From Pedobacter nanyangensis (GTDB lineage Bacteria > Bacteroidota > Bacteroidia > Sphingobacteriales > Sphingobacteriaceae): DNA of 64,000 nt. Below, in pieces: positions 1 through 8,612 of the stretch (position 1 is its first letter; each line of letters starts with the position of its first letter). Under the pieces are notes generated by a model. The model ran no database searches, was not told where the DNA came from, and saw only the letters and a list, made by a program, of their open reading frames with translations. The stretch covers positions 62,001 through 126,000 of the forward strand of contig NZ_QMHO01000001.1 of assembly GCF_003313505.1 (NCBI RefSeq). The letters run 5' to 3'. The position numbers and the translations under genes were made by a program.

Positions 1-1022
1 AACTTACTTTGAGCTTTATGAAGTTGTATTTCCGTTAGTGGCTTTTGCTTCAATTTATCCATCTCCTTACGGATCAGCTTCATCGCTTTCTCTGCTTTTT
101 CTACATCAGTACCAAAATAAACGGCAAAAATTCCCGTATCTGAAAGCGGACTATACGCCGATTCGATGGTGTAGGCAATACCATATTTCTCTCTGAGCTG
201 TAGGTTAAGGATAGAACTCATGCCCGTACCGCCAAATAAGTTATTCAGCAACAGCAAGCCTGTTTTGTAAGGATGGTGCAACGAATAGGTTTGTGTGCCC
301 ATCATGCAGTGGCTTTGTGCTATTTGCTTATCCACAATCTGGTGCAGGGCTGGATTTCCTAAAGGTGCTATCCTTTGGCTAGCCGAGGTGTTTTCCGCTA
401 GCTCTGCAAAATACTTCTCTCCTATTTTAATGAGCTTATTAAAGTGATAATTCCCCAGCACCGCCACCACAATCTGATCTGTTCGGTAGTGTTTCTTTAC
501 AAATGCTTGGATATCTTTTTTAGATAGCTTTCCAACTGTTTCTGGAGTACCTAAGATATTTTTACCCAACTGGTGCCCTTTAAAAAGCAGGTCCTCAAAG
601 TCATCGTTGATCGCTTCTTCCGGTTGGTCCAAATAAGAAGCGATCTCATCTAAAATCACTCCCTTTTCTTTTTCCATTTCATCTTCCGGGAAAGTCGAAT
701 GGAAAACAATATCATTGAAAAGCTCGAGGGTCCTGTCTAAAAATGGGTGAAGAAAAGAAGCATGAATACAAGTATATTCTTTGGTGGTATAGGCGTTCAA
801 ATCGGCACCCACGCTTTCCAACCTGTTCAATATTTGGGTGGTATTGCGTTTCTCGGTACGCTTAAAAATCAAATGTTCGATAAAATGAGCCAACCCCATT
901 TGTTGCTCATCTTCATCACGGGAACCTGCATTGATTAAAATACAAGCATGTGAAATTGCCGATGCGGCGGGAACATGCAATAAGCGGATGCCATTTTTAA
1001 GGGTATGAACGTTGTACTCCAT
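1..1022 (-). CDS. M16 family zinc peptidase, N-terminal part (runs off the left edge)
   Basis: Only the first ~340 residues are in the window. The protein is a pitrilysin/processing-peptidase-like zinc protease: it carries the inverted zinc motif HFIEH (H46, E49, H50), and E126 in VILDEIAS lies 76 residues further on, the usual spacing of the third zinc ligand. The inactive second half of the M16 fold begins in the visible part (GGTGMSSILNLQLREKYG). No signal peptide is seen, so it is probably cytoplasmic. The ATG at 1022 is supported by a TAnnTTTG box 9 nt upstream. Family assignment is secure; the exact substrate is unknown. Confidence 0.93.
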   Translation of the reverse strand, partial: MEYNVHTLKNGIRLLHVPAASAISHACILINAGSRDEDEQQMGLAHFIEHLIFKRTEKRNTTQILNRLESVGADLNAYTTKEYTCIHASFLHPFLDRTLELFNDIVFHSTFPEDEMEKEKGVILDEIASYLDQPEEAINDDFEDLLFKGHQLGKNILGTPETVGKLSKKDIQAFVKKHYRTDQIVVAVLGNYHFNKLIKIGEKYFAELAENTSASQRIAPLGNPALHQIVDKQIAQSHCMMGTQTYSLHHPYKTGLLLLNNLFGGTGMSSILNLQLREKYGIAYTIESAYSPLSDTGIFAVYFGTDVEKAEKAMKLIRKEMDKLKQKPLTEIQLHKAQSK

Positions 1023-1031
1023 TTGAAATGG

Positions 1032-1039
1032 CAAAGATA
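1032..1039 (-). promoter_or_regulatory. -7 box of the M16 peptidase gene
   Basis: TATCTTTG on the minus strand matches the Bacteroidota -7 consensus TAnnTTTG. It ends 9 nt before the ATG, implying a very short 5' leader. No convincing -33 TTG is visible. Confidence 0.6.
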
Positions 1040-1240
1040 CATATTGTTTTGTTGTTAAATCGTTGAAATATTGTAAGGTTATATGGATGATTTACCCCCA
1101 AGGAACTTCGTTACCTGCAAATTCAGAATAAGCTGGGCCCAATTTTGCGTTGTTGCCAGTGCTTAAAGAATTGCATTTAATTGAACGGCAAAAAGAGACC
1201 TTTTCGCAAAGTTGCGCCAAGGCCTGGTGCTTGGATTAAC

Positions 1241-1295
1241 TAAACCCGATTGGAGCGGGCACGAACGCAGTGAGTAAAGCGTAAAGCGGGGCTAT
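1241..1295 (+). repeat. Dispersed intergenic element, family 1, copy 1
   Basis: It reads AACCCGATTGGAGCGGG, then a spacer, then AAAGCGGGGCTA. Layout and end words match four other intergenic elements (18655-18735, 4705-4797, 27391-27482, 44555-44650), though this copy is shorter and more diverged. Confidence 0.5.
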
Positions 1296-1471
1296 CGGAA
1301 CCGAAGAGCAACCGCAACTGCTTTTCAAATATTGTTTATCACAGCAGGCTTTAGTAAAACAAGGCCGGGAACGGGGAGTTTTGCACGTTATACTCTGCCA
1401 CTTTGACCTATATTTTATTTTGGAACAGGGCTTGATAAACAAGGCTATAAGCAAAAAATTAGTTTTAAGAT

Positions 1472-3355
1472 ATGACAACAGAAAAAGGAAGTATTTCCAT
1501 ACACACAGAAAACATTTTCCCAATCATCAAGAAATTCCTGTATTCGGACAATGAGATCTTTTTAAGGGAATTAGTTTCTAATGCGGTTGATGCAGTGCAG
1601 AAAATTAAACGCTTAGGCGCTCTTGGCCAATTTACCGGCGAAGTTGGCGAGCCTTTAGTAGAGGTTAAGCTGGATGAAAAGGCCAAAACTATTACCATTA
1701 GCGACAACGGCCTAGGAATGACTGCCGAAGAAATCAAGAAATACATCAATCAGGTAGCGTTTTCAGGTGCTAGTGAATTTGTAGAAAAGTTTAAGGATGC
1801 TAAAGATGCCAATGAGATCATCGGCAAGTTTGGTTTGGGTTTCTATTCGGCTTTTATGGTAGCTGATTTGGTTGAAATCAATACCTTATCTTACCAGGAG
1901 GGCGCCGAGCCGGCAAAATGGACTTGCGACGGCAGCACTGAATTTGAAATTTCGGAAGGTACAAGAACTACTCGCGGTACCGATATTATTTTGCATATCA
2001 ATGCCGAGAGCGAGGAGTTTTTAAGCAAACACAAACTCCAGGAAATTTTAGATAAATACGCCAAATTTTTGCCTGTACCTATTAAATTTGGCACAAACAC
2101 AGAAAGCGTAGAAGATGGTGTAGATGAAGAAGGCAAACCAAAATACGCTTCAGTTGAGGTGGATAATATTGTAAATACCACCAACCCTATTTGGACCAAG
2201 GCGCCTGCAGATTTGTCAGATGCGGACTACCTAGATTTTTACAAGCAATTATACCCTTTTTCGGAGGAGCCTTTGTTCTGGATCCACCTTAATGTAGACT
2301 ACCCTTTTAACCTTACAGGGGTGCTTTATTTCCCTAAGGTAAAAGAGGATTTTGATATGCAACGTAACAAAATCAAGCTTTTTAGCCGCCAAGTTTTCAT
2401 TACGGACGAAGTAAAGGACATTGTTCCTGAGTTTTTAATGCTTTTGCACGGGGTAATTGACAGTCCGGATATTCCTTTGAACGTTTCTAGAAGTTTCTTG
2501 CAAGCGGATAGCAACGTGAAGAAAATCAACAACTACATCACCAAAAAAGTAGCTGACAAGTTAGGCGAACTGTTTAAGGCAGACCGTAAAGCTTACGAAG
2601 AAAAATGGAGCGATATTGGCCTATTTGTAAAATATGGCATGATTAGCGAAGAAAAGTTTTATGACAAAGCCAAAGATTTTGCATTGCTAACCAATACGCA
2701 AAAAGAACATTTCACTTTCGAAGAGTACAAAGAAAAAGTAAGTGCTTTGCAAACCGATAAAAATGGAAATGTAGTTTATTTATACACTACTGATCCTGAT
2801 AAGCAAGACGGATTTATCCAAGCGGCCAACAAAAAAGACTACGATGTTTTGGTAATGAACTCTCCAATAGACAATCACTTTGTGAGCAGTTTGGAACATA
2901 AACTTGAGAAAACGCTGCTGAAACGTGTAGATGCCTCTGTGGCTAATCAATTAATCGAAAAAGACGAGAAACTTGATTCTGTTTTAAGCGAAGAACAATC
3001 GAATACCGTAAAAAGCATTTTTGAAACGGCCATCAACAAACCAGGCTATACGGTAGAAGTGGTTGGGCTAAATCCTGACGATGCGCCGGTTACCATTACC
3101 ATGGACGAATTTATGCGCCGCATGAAGGACATGGCTAAAATGGGCGGCGGCATGAGCTTTTATGGCAACATGCCCGATAGCTACAAAGTGGCTATTAATG
3201 GCAACCATAAATTGGTGAGCAAAATTTTAAACGCAGACCAAGAAGAGCAAAGCAAATTTGCAAAACAGGCTGTTGACCTGGCGCTTTTATCCCAAGGTAT
3301 GCTTACCGGAGCAGAACTTACAGCATTTGTAAGCCGCAGCGTTGAACTGATTTAA
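1472..3355 (+). CDS. htpG: Molecular chaperone HtpG (bacterial Hsp90)
   Basis: ATP-dependent cytosolic chaperone that works as a homodimer on late-folding clients. At 627 residues it has the normal family length. The GHKL ATPase signatures are in order: FLRELVSNAVDA (catalytic E33, N37), DNGLGM near residue 80 and GKFGLGFYSAFMVAD near 117-131. The middle domain carries the client/ATP-sensing arginine region (LNVSRSFLQ), followed by the C-terminal dimerisation domain. As in other bacterial members, no MEEVD tail is present. It appears monocistronic, with a strong hairpin terminator 25 bases after the stop. Confidence 0.98.
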   Translation: MTTEKGSISIHTENIFPIIKKFLYSDNEIFLRELVSNAVDAVQKIKRLGALGQFTGEVGEPLVEVKLDEKAKTITISDNGLGMTAEEIKKYINQVAFSGASEFVEKFKDAKDANEIIGKFGLGFYSAFMVADLVEINTLSYQEGAEPAKWTCDGSTEFEISEGTRTTRGTDIILHINAESEEFLSKHKLQEILDKYAKFLPVPIKFGTNTESVEDGVDEEGKPKYASVEVDNIVNTTNPIWTKAPADLSDADYLDFYKQLYPFSEEPLFWIHLNVDYPFNLTGVLYFPKVKEDFDMQRNKIKLFSRQVFITDEVKDIVPEFLMLLHGVIDSPDIPLNVSRSFLQADSNVKKINNYITKKVADKLGELFKADRKAYEEKWSDIGLFVKYGMISEEKFYDKAKDFALLTNTQKEHFTFEEYKEKVSALQTDKNGNVVYLYTTDPDKQDGFIQAANKKDYDVLVMNSPIDNHFVSSLEHKLEKTLLKRVDASVANQLIEKDEKLDSVLSEEQSNTVKSIFETAINKPGYTVEVVGLNPDDAPVTITMDEFMRRMKDMAKMGGGMSFYGNMPDSYKVAINGNHKLVSKILNADQEEQSKFAKQAVDLALLSQGMLTGAELTAFVSRSVELI

Positions 3356-3379
3356 CGCCTTAAAAAAAACCTTGTAAAC

Positions 3380-3418
3380 AACCGCCATTACAAACTTATT
3401 AACGTAATGGCGGTTTTT
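3380..3418 (+). terminator. Rho-independent terminator after htpG
   Basis: The arms AACCGCCATTAC and GTAATGGCGGTT form a perfect stem with an ~11-base loop, followed by TTTTAGTTT. Confidence 0.85.
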
Positions 3419-3429
3419 AGTTTAATGAT

Positions 3430-4674
3430 ATGAGAACACGCCCATATATCCCGCTGTTAATTTTTGCCTTATTCTTTTTGCTCATCAACGGCTATGCCTT
3501 TAGCGCATTAACTTTGGTATTTCCCCCGGTAGTTTATTCGTGGCTATGGGTAATTCCCACCATACTTTTCCTCGCATTTAGCTACAGCATGATCAGGCTT
3601 AGTGTAAACGGCCCCACCCAGCTTTTCAAAATAAGCGCCCATAGCCTGCTTATTTACTTTGTTTCAATGCTGGTATTTGTGCTCGCTACCGTGTTAACAG
3701 ATGCCTACCGTTTGGTGCTTGCCATGGGCAAATATTTCTCAGATGGCACCTTTAACTTCCCCCAAAGGCCTATTACGGGCATTTATATCAGCATCCTTTT
3801 GGGCCTGCTCATTATTATCGCTTTTATTTACGGTATCATTAAAGGGAAATATGCCTATCGGGTTATCAGGCATACGCTTTACTTTGACGATTTACCCGAA
3901 GCCTTTGACGGGCTTAAACTGGTACAGATTTCTGATGTACACGCCGGCAGCTTAAAAAATCCGAAAGCAGTTCAAAAAGGAATAGATTTAATCAATAAGC
4001 AACAGGCAGATCTGTTTGTTTTCACGGGCGACCTGGTAAACAACAAAGCCGAAGAGATAAAACCTTACCTCCATCATTTCTCGCAGATAAAAGCTCCCCT
4101 GGGGCAGTTCTCGGTGCTAGGCAACCACGATTATGGAGATTACATTAAATGGGAAAGCGATTTAGTGAAAAACCAGAACTTGCAACAGCTCAAGAACTAT
4201 CATGCCGAAATTGGATTTAGGCTTTTGCTTGATGAGCACGTAAAAATTGAAAAAAATGGGCAACATTTAACCTTGCTGGGCATTGAAAACTGGGGCTTAG
4301 GTTTCGGAGAAAGAGGAGACCTGCAAAAAGCTTTGCAGGGAACAAACAAAGAAGAATTCAAGATATTATTGTCGCACGACCCCAGCCATTGGGAGGCGCA
4401 GGTAAAAAACAGCCCTTCCAAAATACAGCTTACCTTAGCGGGCCACACCCATGGCATGCAGTTCGGGTTTGAGGCATTTGGCTTTAAATGGAGCCCGGTA
4501 CAATTCCGCTACAAACATTGGGCAGGCGTAAAACAAGAAAATCAACGCATTTTAAATGTAAATAGGGGGTTTGGCTTTATTGGCTTTTCCGGACGGGTAG
4601 GGATATGGCCAGAAATAACACTTATTGAACTGAAAAAAAACAGCCTTAAAAAACAGGACATAAATTTTATTTGA
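3430..4674 (+). CDS. Membrane-anchored calcineurin-like metallophosphoesterase (YaeI/YkuE-like)
   Basis: The N-terminal ~145 residues form about four hydrophobic helices; the rest is a calcineurin-like phosphoesterase domain. The five family motifs appear in order: DVH (ISDVHAG, ~167-173), GDL (FTGDLV, ~199), GNHD (LGNHDYGD, ~231), a histidine (LSHDPSHW, ~314) and GHTH (LAGHTHGMQFG, ~337). These residues bind the dinuclear metal centre. Relatives act on phosphodiesters of lipids or nucleotides; the substrate here is not shown by the sequence. The gene starts just after the htpG terminator and is probably transcribed on its own. Confidence 0.9.
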   Translation: MRTRPYIPLLIFALFFLLINGYAFSALTLVFPPVVYSWLWVIPTILFLAFSYSMIRLSVNGPTQLFKISAHSLLIYFVSMLVFVLATVLTDAYRLVLAMGKYFSDGTFNFPQRPITGIYISILLGLLIIIAFIYGIIKGKYAYRVIRHTLYFDDLPEAFDGLKLVQISDVHAGSLKNPKAVQKGIDLINKQQADLFVFTGDLVNNKAEEIKPYLHHFSQIKAPLGQFSVLGNHDYGDYIKWESDLVKNQNLQQLKNYHAEIGFRLLLDEHVKIEKNGQHLTLLGIENWGLGFGERGDLQKALQGTNKEEFKILLSHDPSHWEAQVKNSPSKIQLTLAGHTHGMQFGFEAFGFKWSPVQFRYKHWAGVKQENQRILNVNRGFGFIGFSGRVGIWPEITLIELKKNSLKKQDINFI

Positions 4675-5036
4675 AAAGCAAAATCAGCAGTCCTTCGGCC
4701 ACGGTAGTCTTGCTGTACGCTACAATCTTTTTGTGACTGGAACTGCTTTCCCCCGGGCGTAGTACAACAAAAAGGATATCCGCTGCCATCAAGTTTATTT
4801 TGCAGGGCCTGTAGCCTTTCGGCCACTCTGCACCATGCCAATACTATATTTTGCCGGCACAGGTTAGCTGAGGCACCAAATCAAACCTCAACAGCCAAAA
4901 AACAAAGGCATCAAATTAAACAGCAAATGTTTAAACAAAAAACATTCATGAGGTTGTAGCGTTTTTAAAATATGCTACGTATATACATCGTGAGTTAATG
5001 GCAATATGCCTATTTGTTTAATATTTTTATCATATC
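4675..5036. other. Intergenic region before the DUF4397 lipoprotein gene
   Basis: This 362-base stretch holds a dispersed family-1 element (4705-4797). It is otherwise AT-rich DNA leading into the lipoprotein gene. No coding or RNA gene signal was seen. Confidence 0.5.
4705..4797 (-). repeat. Dispersed intergenic element, family 1, copy 2
   Basis: On the minus strand it reads TTGATGGCAGCGGATATCC, then CTTTTTG, a spacer, CAAAAAGATTGTAGCG and TACAGCAAGACTA. The two ends form an imperfect hairpin around paired CTTTTTG/CAAAAAG words. It is very similar to copies at 27391-27482 and 44555-44650. Confidence 0.75.
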
Positions 5037-5738
5037 ATGAAACTTTCTTTTACGTATAAAGCCATCGCCGCTGCGCTAGTGCTTTCCTTAGGTTTTTTAT
5101 CTTGCTCAAAATTAGATAGAGATTATGAGCCAGTACAAGTATCTGGCCTGAACGTTATTCAGGCATCTCCTACCACTGAACTTTTAGATGTTTATGTTGA
5201 CAATTCCAGAGCTACCGCTACTGATTTCGAATTTGGGAATAAAATTGGCTATTTGAGTGCTTACGCCGGAAACAGGATTTTTAATGTTACCAAAAAGGGT
5301 AGCGCCACCTCATTAAAAAGCATCACACACAATTTAAAACCTCAAGTTGGTTATTCGCTTTTTGTAGCCAACACCCTTGCCAACATCGAATTGTTAATGT
5401 TAGAAGATGATTTAGCAAAACCAGCTACAGGTAAGGCAAAAGTCCGCTTCGTAAATTTAAGCCCTGATGGCGGCAGCTTAAGCCTAAATGTAGGCGGTGC
5501 GGCAACAGACTTGGTTACCAACAAAGCATTTAAAGAGTTTAGCGCATTTGAAGCAGTAGACGCTACACAAAGCGTAACCTTGAATATTAAAAATGCAACA
5601 AGCGGTGCCATTGAAGCCACCATTGCTGATGCGAAATTTGAAGATGGCAAAATTTACACCATATATGCCAAAGGCCTAAAAGCCAACACCGGCGACTTGG
5701 GCTTTTCCGCAAAAATGTTCCTACATAGCGGCAACTAA
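5037..5738 (+). CDS. DUF4397 lipoprotein
   Basis: A 233-residue exported lipoprotein. The signal peptide ends in a lipobox (LGFLSC, lipidated Cys at ~23), followed by SKLDRDYE. The body is rich in beta strands and has the DUF4397 pattern: a segment on 'conversational' positions such as LLDVYVDN, KVRFVNLSPDGGSLSLNV and KIYTIYAKG. DUF4397 proteins of Bacteroidota are surface or periplasmic lipoproteins of unknown function. The gene is monocistronic and closed by a long hairpin. Confidence 0.82.
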   Translation: MKLSFTYKAIAAALVLSLGFLSCSKLDRDYEPVQVSGLNVIQASPTTELLDVYVDNSRATATDFEFGNKIGYLSAYAGNRIFNVTKKGSATSLKSITHNLKPQVGYSLFVANTLANIELLMLEDDLAKPATGKAKVRFVNLSPDGGSLSLNVGGAATDLVTNKAFKEFSAFEAVDATQSVTLNIKNATSGAIEATIADAKFEDGKIYTIYAKGLKANTGDLGFSAKMFLHSGN

Positions 5739-5767
5739 GCATCTTCCAAACATTTTTAAAATACTTT

Positions 5768-5845
5768 ATCGCCATTGCGATTTTTGAGAAACCCAAAGCA
5801 ATTGTCTAAGCAATAAGTTTCTTTAATCGCAATGGCGATTTTATT
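5768..5845 (+). terminator. Long hairpin terminator after the DUF4397 gene
   Basis: The arms ATCGCCATTGCGAT (5768-5781) and ATCGCAATGGCGAT (5826-5839) are perfect complements. The interior also pairs (AGAAAC with GTTTCT, ATTG with CAAT), and TTTATTTTCC follows. Confidence 0.75.
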
Positions 5846-5991
5846 TTCCTCTTTTTAAAACAGCCTGTAAATTTTATCGCAGGGTTTGCTGCGCTAACTG
5901 TCTGCCAAAATTTAAATGGTTTCTTGTTGCCCAAACATGGCCTGTTTGGATTAAAAGGTTTTATCTTTAGATCTTATTCAAACCCTCAACA

Positions 5992-6906
5992 ATGGCCAAA
6001 TCAGTACTTAGCTTATTTTTGATATTCCGTTTTTTTAGCTGCCTAGCCAATACCGATACCACAAGCATCAAAAACCATCTTAAAAACATTACCAAAACAC
6101 CGTCTTATCGCAACCATCAAAACATAGCACAGTTAAATATCACCGCCGCTTATATCAAAAAAAATTTTTCTCTATACAGCGACAGTGTCTCTTTTCAGGA
6201 ATATGAAGTAGAGGGCAAAACCTATAAGAACGTTATCTGCTCCTTTGGCACCGAAAACAAATCACGCATTATTGTTGGGGCACATTACGATGTATGCGGT
6301 GAACAAGAAGGTGCCGACGATAATGCCAGTGGCGTGGTGGCGTTGTTGGAGCTGGCAAAACAACTGGCTGGCCAAAAGCTTCACAAGCGCATTGATCTGG
6401 TAGCTTACACCTTGGAAGAACCGCCTTACTTTAGAACCGAATACATGGGCAGTTACATCCATGCCAAATACCTAACTGATCATAAAATTGAGGTATTTGG
6501 CATGTTGTCGGTAGAGATGATTGGCTTTTTTAGCGACGCAAAAAAAAGCCAAACTTATCCCTTGGGCATTTTATCTTGGTTTTACGGCAATAGGGGAAAT
6601 TACATCACCTTGGTGAACAAATTTGGAAAAGGAAAATTTGCCCGACAGTTCTGTAGGCAGTTCAAGCAGCAAAAAAAAATCAAAACCAAAAAATTCACCG
6701 CTCCCAAAGCCTTACCCGGAATAGATTTTTCTGATCATTTAAATTACTGGAATTTTGGTTACAGCGCAATGATGATTACCGACACGTCGTTTTATAGAAA
6801 CAAGAACTACCACCAAAAAACCGACACCATGGAAACCTTGGACATTAACAGGATGGCTAAGGTAATTGATGGTATTTATTTAGCTTTGCTCAAATTAACC
6901 CAATAG
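5992..6906 (+). CDS. M28 family zinc aminopeptidase, exported
   Basis: A 304-residue peptidase of the M28 (aminopeptidase Y/glutaminyl cyclase) clan. The N-terminus is hydrophobic with a possible lipobox (FFSC, residues 15-18), so it is exported and perhaps lipidated. Zinc-site residues are visible in order: H in GAHYDV (~98), D in GADDNASG, E-E in TLEEPPYF (catalytic and ligand), E in LSVEMIG, and H in DFSDHLNYW near the C-terminus. The downstream thioredoxin gene begins 2 nt after the stop, so the two are almost certainly cotranscribed. The substrate peptide is unknown. Confidence 0.9.
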   Translation: MAKSVLSLFLIFRFFSCLANTDTTSIKNHLKNITKTPSYRNHQNIAQLNITAAYIKKNFSLYSDSVSFQEYEVEGKTYKNVICSFGTENKSRIIVGAHYDVCGEQEGADDNASGVVALLELAKQLAGQKLHKRIDLVAYTLEEPPYFRTEYMGSYIHAKYLTDHKIEVFGMLSVEMIGFFSDAKKSQTYPLGILSWFYGNRGNYITLVNKFGKGKFARQFCRQFKQQKKIKTKKFTAPKALPGIDFSDHLNYWNFGYSAMMITDTSFYRNKNYHQKTDTMETLDINRMAKVIDGIYLALLKLTQ

Positions 6907-6908
6907 CG

Positions 6909-7490
6909 ATGAACAAAAAACATTTTAAAAAATATCTTTCCAATGGCATTTTCATTGCAATTTTGGCGGTACTTCTATTTGTTCCATCGGCCAAAGCTCT
7001 TTTGTTGCAGGGCCTAATGCAGATCGGACTGTTCAATCCCAACATATCTTCGGAGAAAAATGTTGTCCAACCCGTACTCGATTTAAGGTTTAAAGATCAA
7101 AATGGCCAGGTCGTTACTTTAAACGACTTGAGGGGCAAAGTAGTATTTCTCAATTTTTGGGCAACTTGGTGCCCACCATGTTTGGCCGAAATGCCTTCCA
7201 TCAATAAACTTTATGAGCAAAACAAAGGCTATGATGATGTGGTTTTCATAATGCTTGATGCCGACAGCAATTTTGAAAAAGCCAGTGGCTACATGAAAAG
7301 AAAAAACTATCAAATGCCTGTTTACCAAATGGCCAGTAGCGTTCCGGAGCAAATTTTTTCTGGTTCACTACCTACTACGGTTGTTTTTGACAAAAAAGGT
7401 AGGCTTTCATTTCAACATGCGGGAGCAGCCAATTATAACAGTCAAAAATTTATTGACTTTATAGAAAAACTAAGGAAGAGCAACCAATAA
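6909..7490 (+). CDS. TlpA/ResA-like thiol-disulfide oxidoreductase
   Basis: A 193-residue membrane-anchored periplasmic thioredoxin. One N-terminal membrane helix (about residues 13-33) is followed by an AhpC/TSA-thioredoxin domain with the active-site motif WCPPC (in FLNFWATWCPPCLAEMP) and the cis-proline loop SLPTTVVFD. This type reduces or maintains periplasmic cysteines, for example in cytochrome c maturation. It is the second gene of a pair with the M28 peptidase. No haem maturation gene lies nearby, so its partner is open. Confidence 0.9.
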   Translation: MNKKHFKKYLSNGIFIAILAVLLFVPSAKALLLQGLMQIGLFNPNISSEKNVVQPVLDLRFKDQNGQVVTLNDLRGKVVFLNFWATWCPPCLAEMPSINKLYEQNKGYDDVVFIMLDADSNFEKASGYMKRKNYQMPVYQMASSVPEQIFSGSLPTTVVFDKKGRLSFQHAGAANYNSQKFIDFIEKLRKSNQ

Positions 7491-7523
7491 TACAGGGGCA
7501 TTGAACACCCAGGAAATAAAAAA

Positions 7524-8159
7524 TCAGCCTTTTTGCAGTATTTTCATGTAGTTGCTACGATCTATCATTTCGGCGCCCATACTTAGCAAGTGGTCATTGG
7601 GCAACTGGCAGTCTATCAGTTCAAATTCAAATTCTTTACATAAATAAACTAGCGCAACTTTGGAGGCATTGCTCACTAAGCTGAACATGCTTTCGCCACA
7701 AAAAACTTTTCCCATTCCAATGCCATACAAACCTCCTACAAGGCTTTCATGCTGCCAAACTTCAATACTATGTGCCCAGCCTAAGTCATGTAAATGGTTA
7801 TAAGCATCCTGCATTTCTTTGGTAATCCAGGTTCCGGGCTGGTCCTTGCGAGGAGTTTTTGCACAATTACTGATCACCTGGTCAAAAGCTTTATTGGCAG
7901 TTACCGTAAAAATGTTGCTCTTCAGGATCAGCCTCATACTTTTACTTACCTTTATTTGATGGGGGTAAATTACACAGCGTTGATGGGGCGAGTACCAGAG
8001 TATTGGATCTCCTTCACTAAACCAAGGGAAAATCCCGTGCTGATAGGCCAAGATCAACCTGTCGGGGCTTAAATCGCCACCAACGGCCAATAGTCCATCA
8101 TCATCTGCTAATTCAGGATTTGGGAAAACTATTTCATCGAGCGGCAAGCTGAAAACCAT
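7524..8159 (-). CDS. aat: Leucyl/phenylalanyl-tRNA--protein transferase
   Basis: Transfers Leu, Phe or Met from aminoacyl-tRNA to proteins with N-terminal Arg or Lys, making them N-degrons recognised by ClpS. Length (211 aa) is normal. Family motifs are FPNPELADDDGLLAVGGDL, AYQHGIFPWF, WYSPHQRCVI, HSIEVW and GKVFCGESMFS. It is last in a minus-strand run after the META-domain gene (41-nt gap). The ClpS partner is also encoded in this window (60050-60331), but not clpA. Confidence 0.97.
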   Translation of the reverse strand: MVFSLPLDEIVFPNPELADDDGLLAVGGDLSPDRLILAYQHGIFPWFSEGDPILWYSPHQRCVIYPHQIKVSKSMRLILKSNIFTVTANKAFDQVISNCAKTPRKDQPGTWITKEMQDAYNHLHDLGWAHSIEVWQHESLVGGLYGIGMGKVFCGESMFSLVSNASKVALVYLCKEFEFELIDCQLPNDHLLSMGAEMIDRSNYMKILQKG

Positions 8160-8200
8160 GTCAAAAAATAAGCAATAGTCAGCAACCTGGGTTAAAAGGG

Positions 8201-8599
8201 CTATTGGGCCATTGAAAATACAAGCAGCAAAGTTTCATTTTGATAGAGATATAATTTGTTGCCCGAAACTTTCCCCGCGGTTACTTTTTCCAAATCCGCA
8301 TAGTATTTGTTCTCGGCATCGCCTACAGATTCGCAATACATTTTGGTGCCAAAAATTTTACTGAACTGTATAGCGTTTCCATTAATTACTGCGCTGCCTC
8401 CGTAAGTGTTACAAAAAGATTTTCCGCCTATTTTATTTCCGCCGGTAATATTTAAGGTAGCTTTTGCGGCGGTTGGCAAGGTTTTACCCGGCCATTCCGA
8501 AAGTTCCCACTTCGTATCCTGCTGTTTAATTAATTTCAAATCCTTGGTACAGGCCTGCAGTGCAAAAACTACAAGAAGAGCAATCATTAATTTTTTCAT
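8201..8599 (-). CDS. META-domain (HslJ-like) lipoprotein
   Basis: A small exported protein with signal sequence MKKLMIALLVVFALQAC, where the Cys is the likely lipidation site. The rest matches the META/HslJ fold: a W-x-L opening (TKWELSEW), GGNKIGGKSFCNTYGG in the centre, and LYLYQNETLLLVF at the end. META proteins have been linked to stress or novobiocin resistance in other bacteria; no direct activity is known. An upstream in-frame ATG at 8611 is possible but leaves a less typical signal peptide. It lies 13 nt after the App1-like gene. Confidence 0.85.
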   Translation of the reverse strand: MKKLMIALLVVFALQACTKDLKLIKQQDTKWELSEWPGKTLPTAAKATLNITGGNKIGGKSFCNTYGGSAVINGNAIQFSKIFGTKMYCESVGDAENKYYADLEKVTAGKVSGNKLYLYQNETLLLVFSMAQ

Positions 8600-8612
8600 T
8601 GTTAAGTTCATT

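Larger units (their letters stand above)
1023..1471. other. Intergenic region between the M16 peptidase and htpG
   Basis: This 449-base divergent region holds the M16 promoter box (1032-1039) and one copy of a dispersed intergenic element (1241-1295). An AT-rich stretch before htpG (around 1411-1425) contains a near match to the -7 consensus. I see no gene or RNA gene here. Confidence 0.6.
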
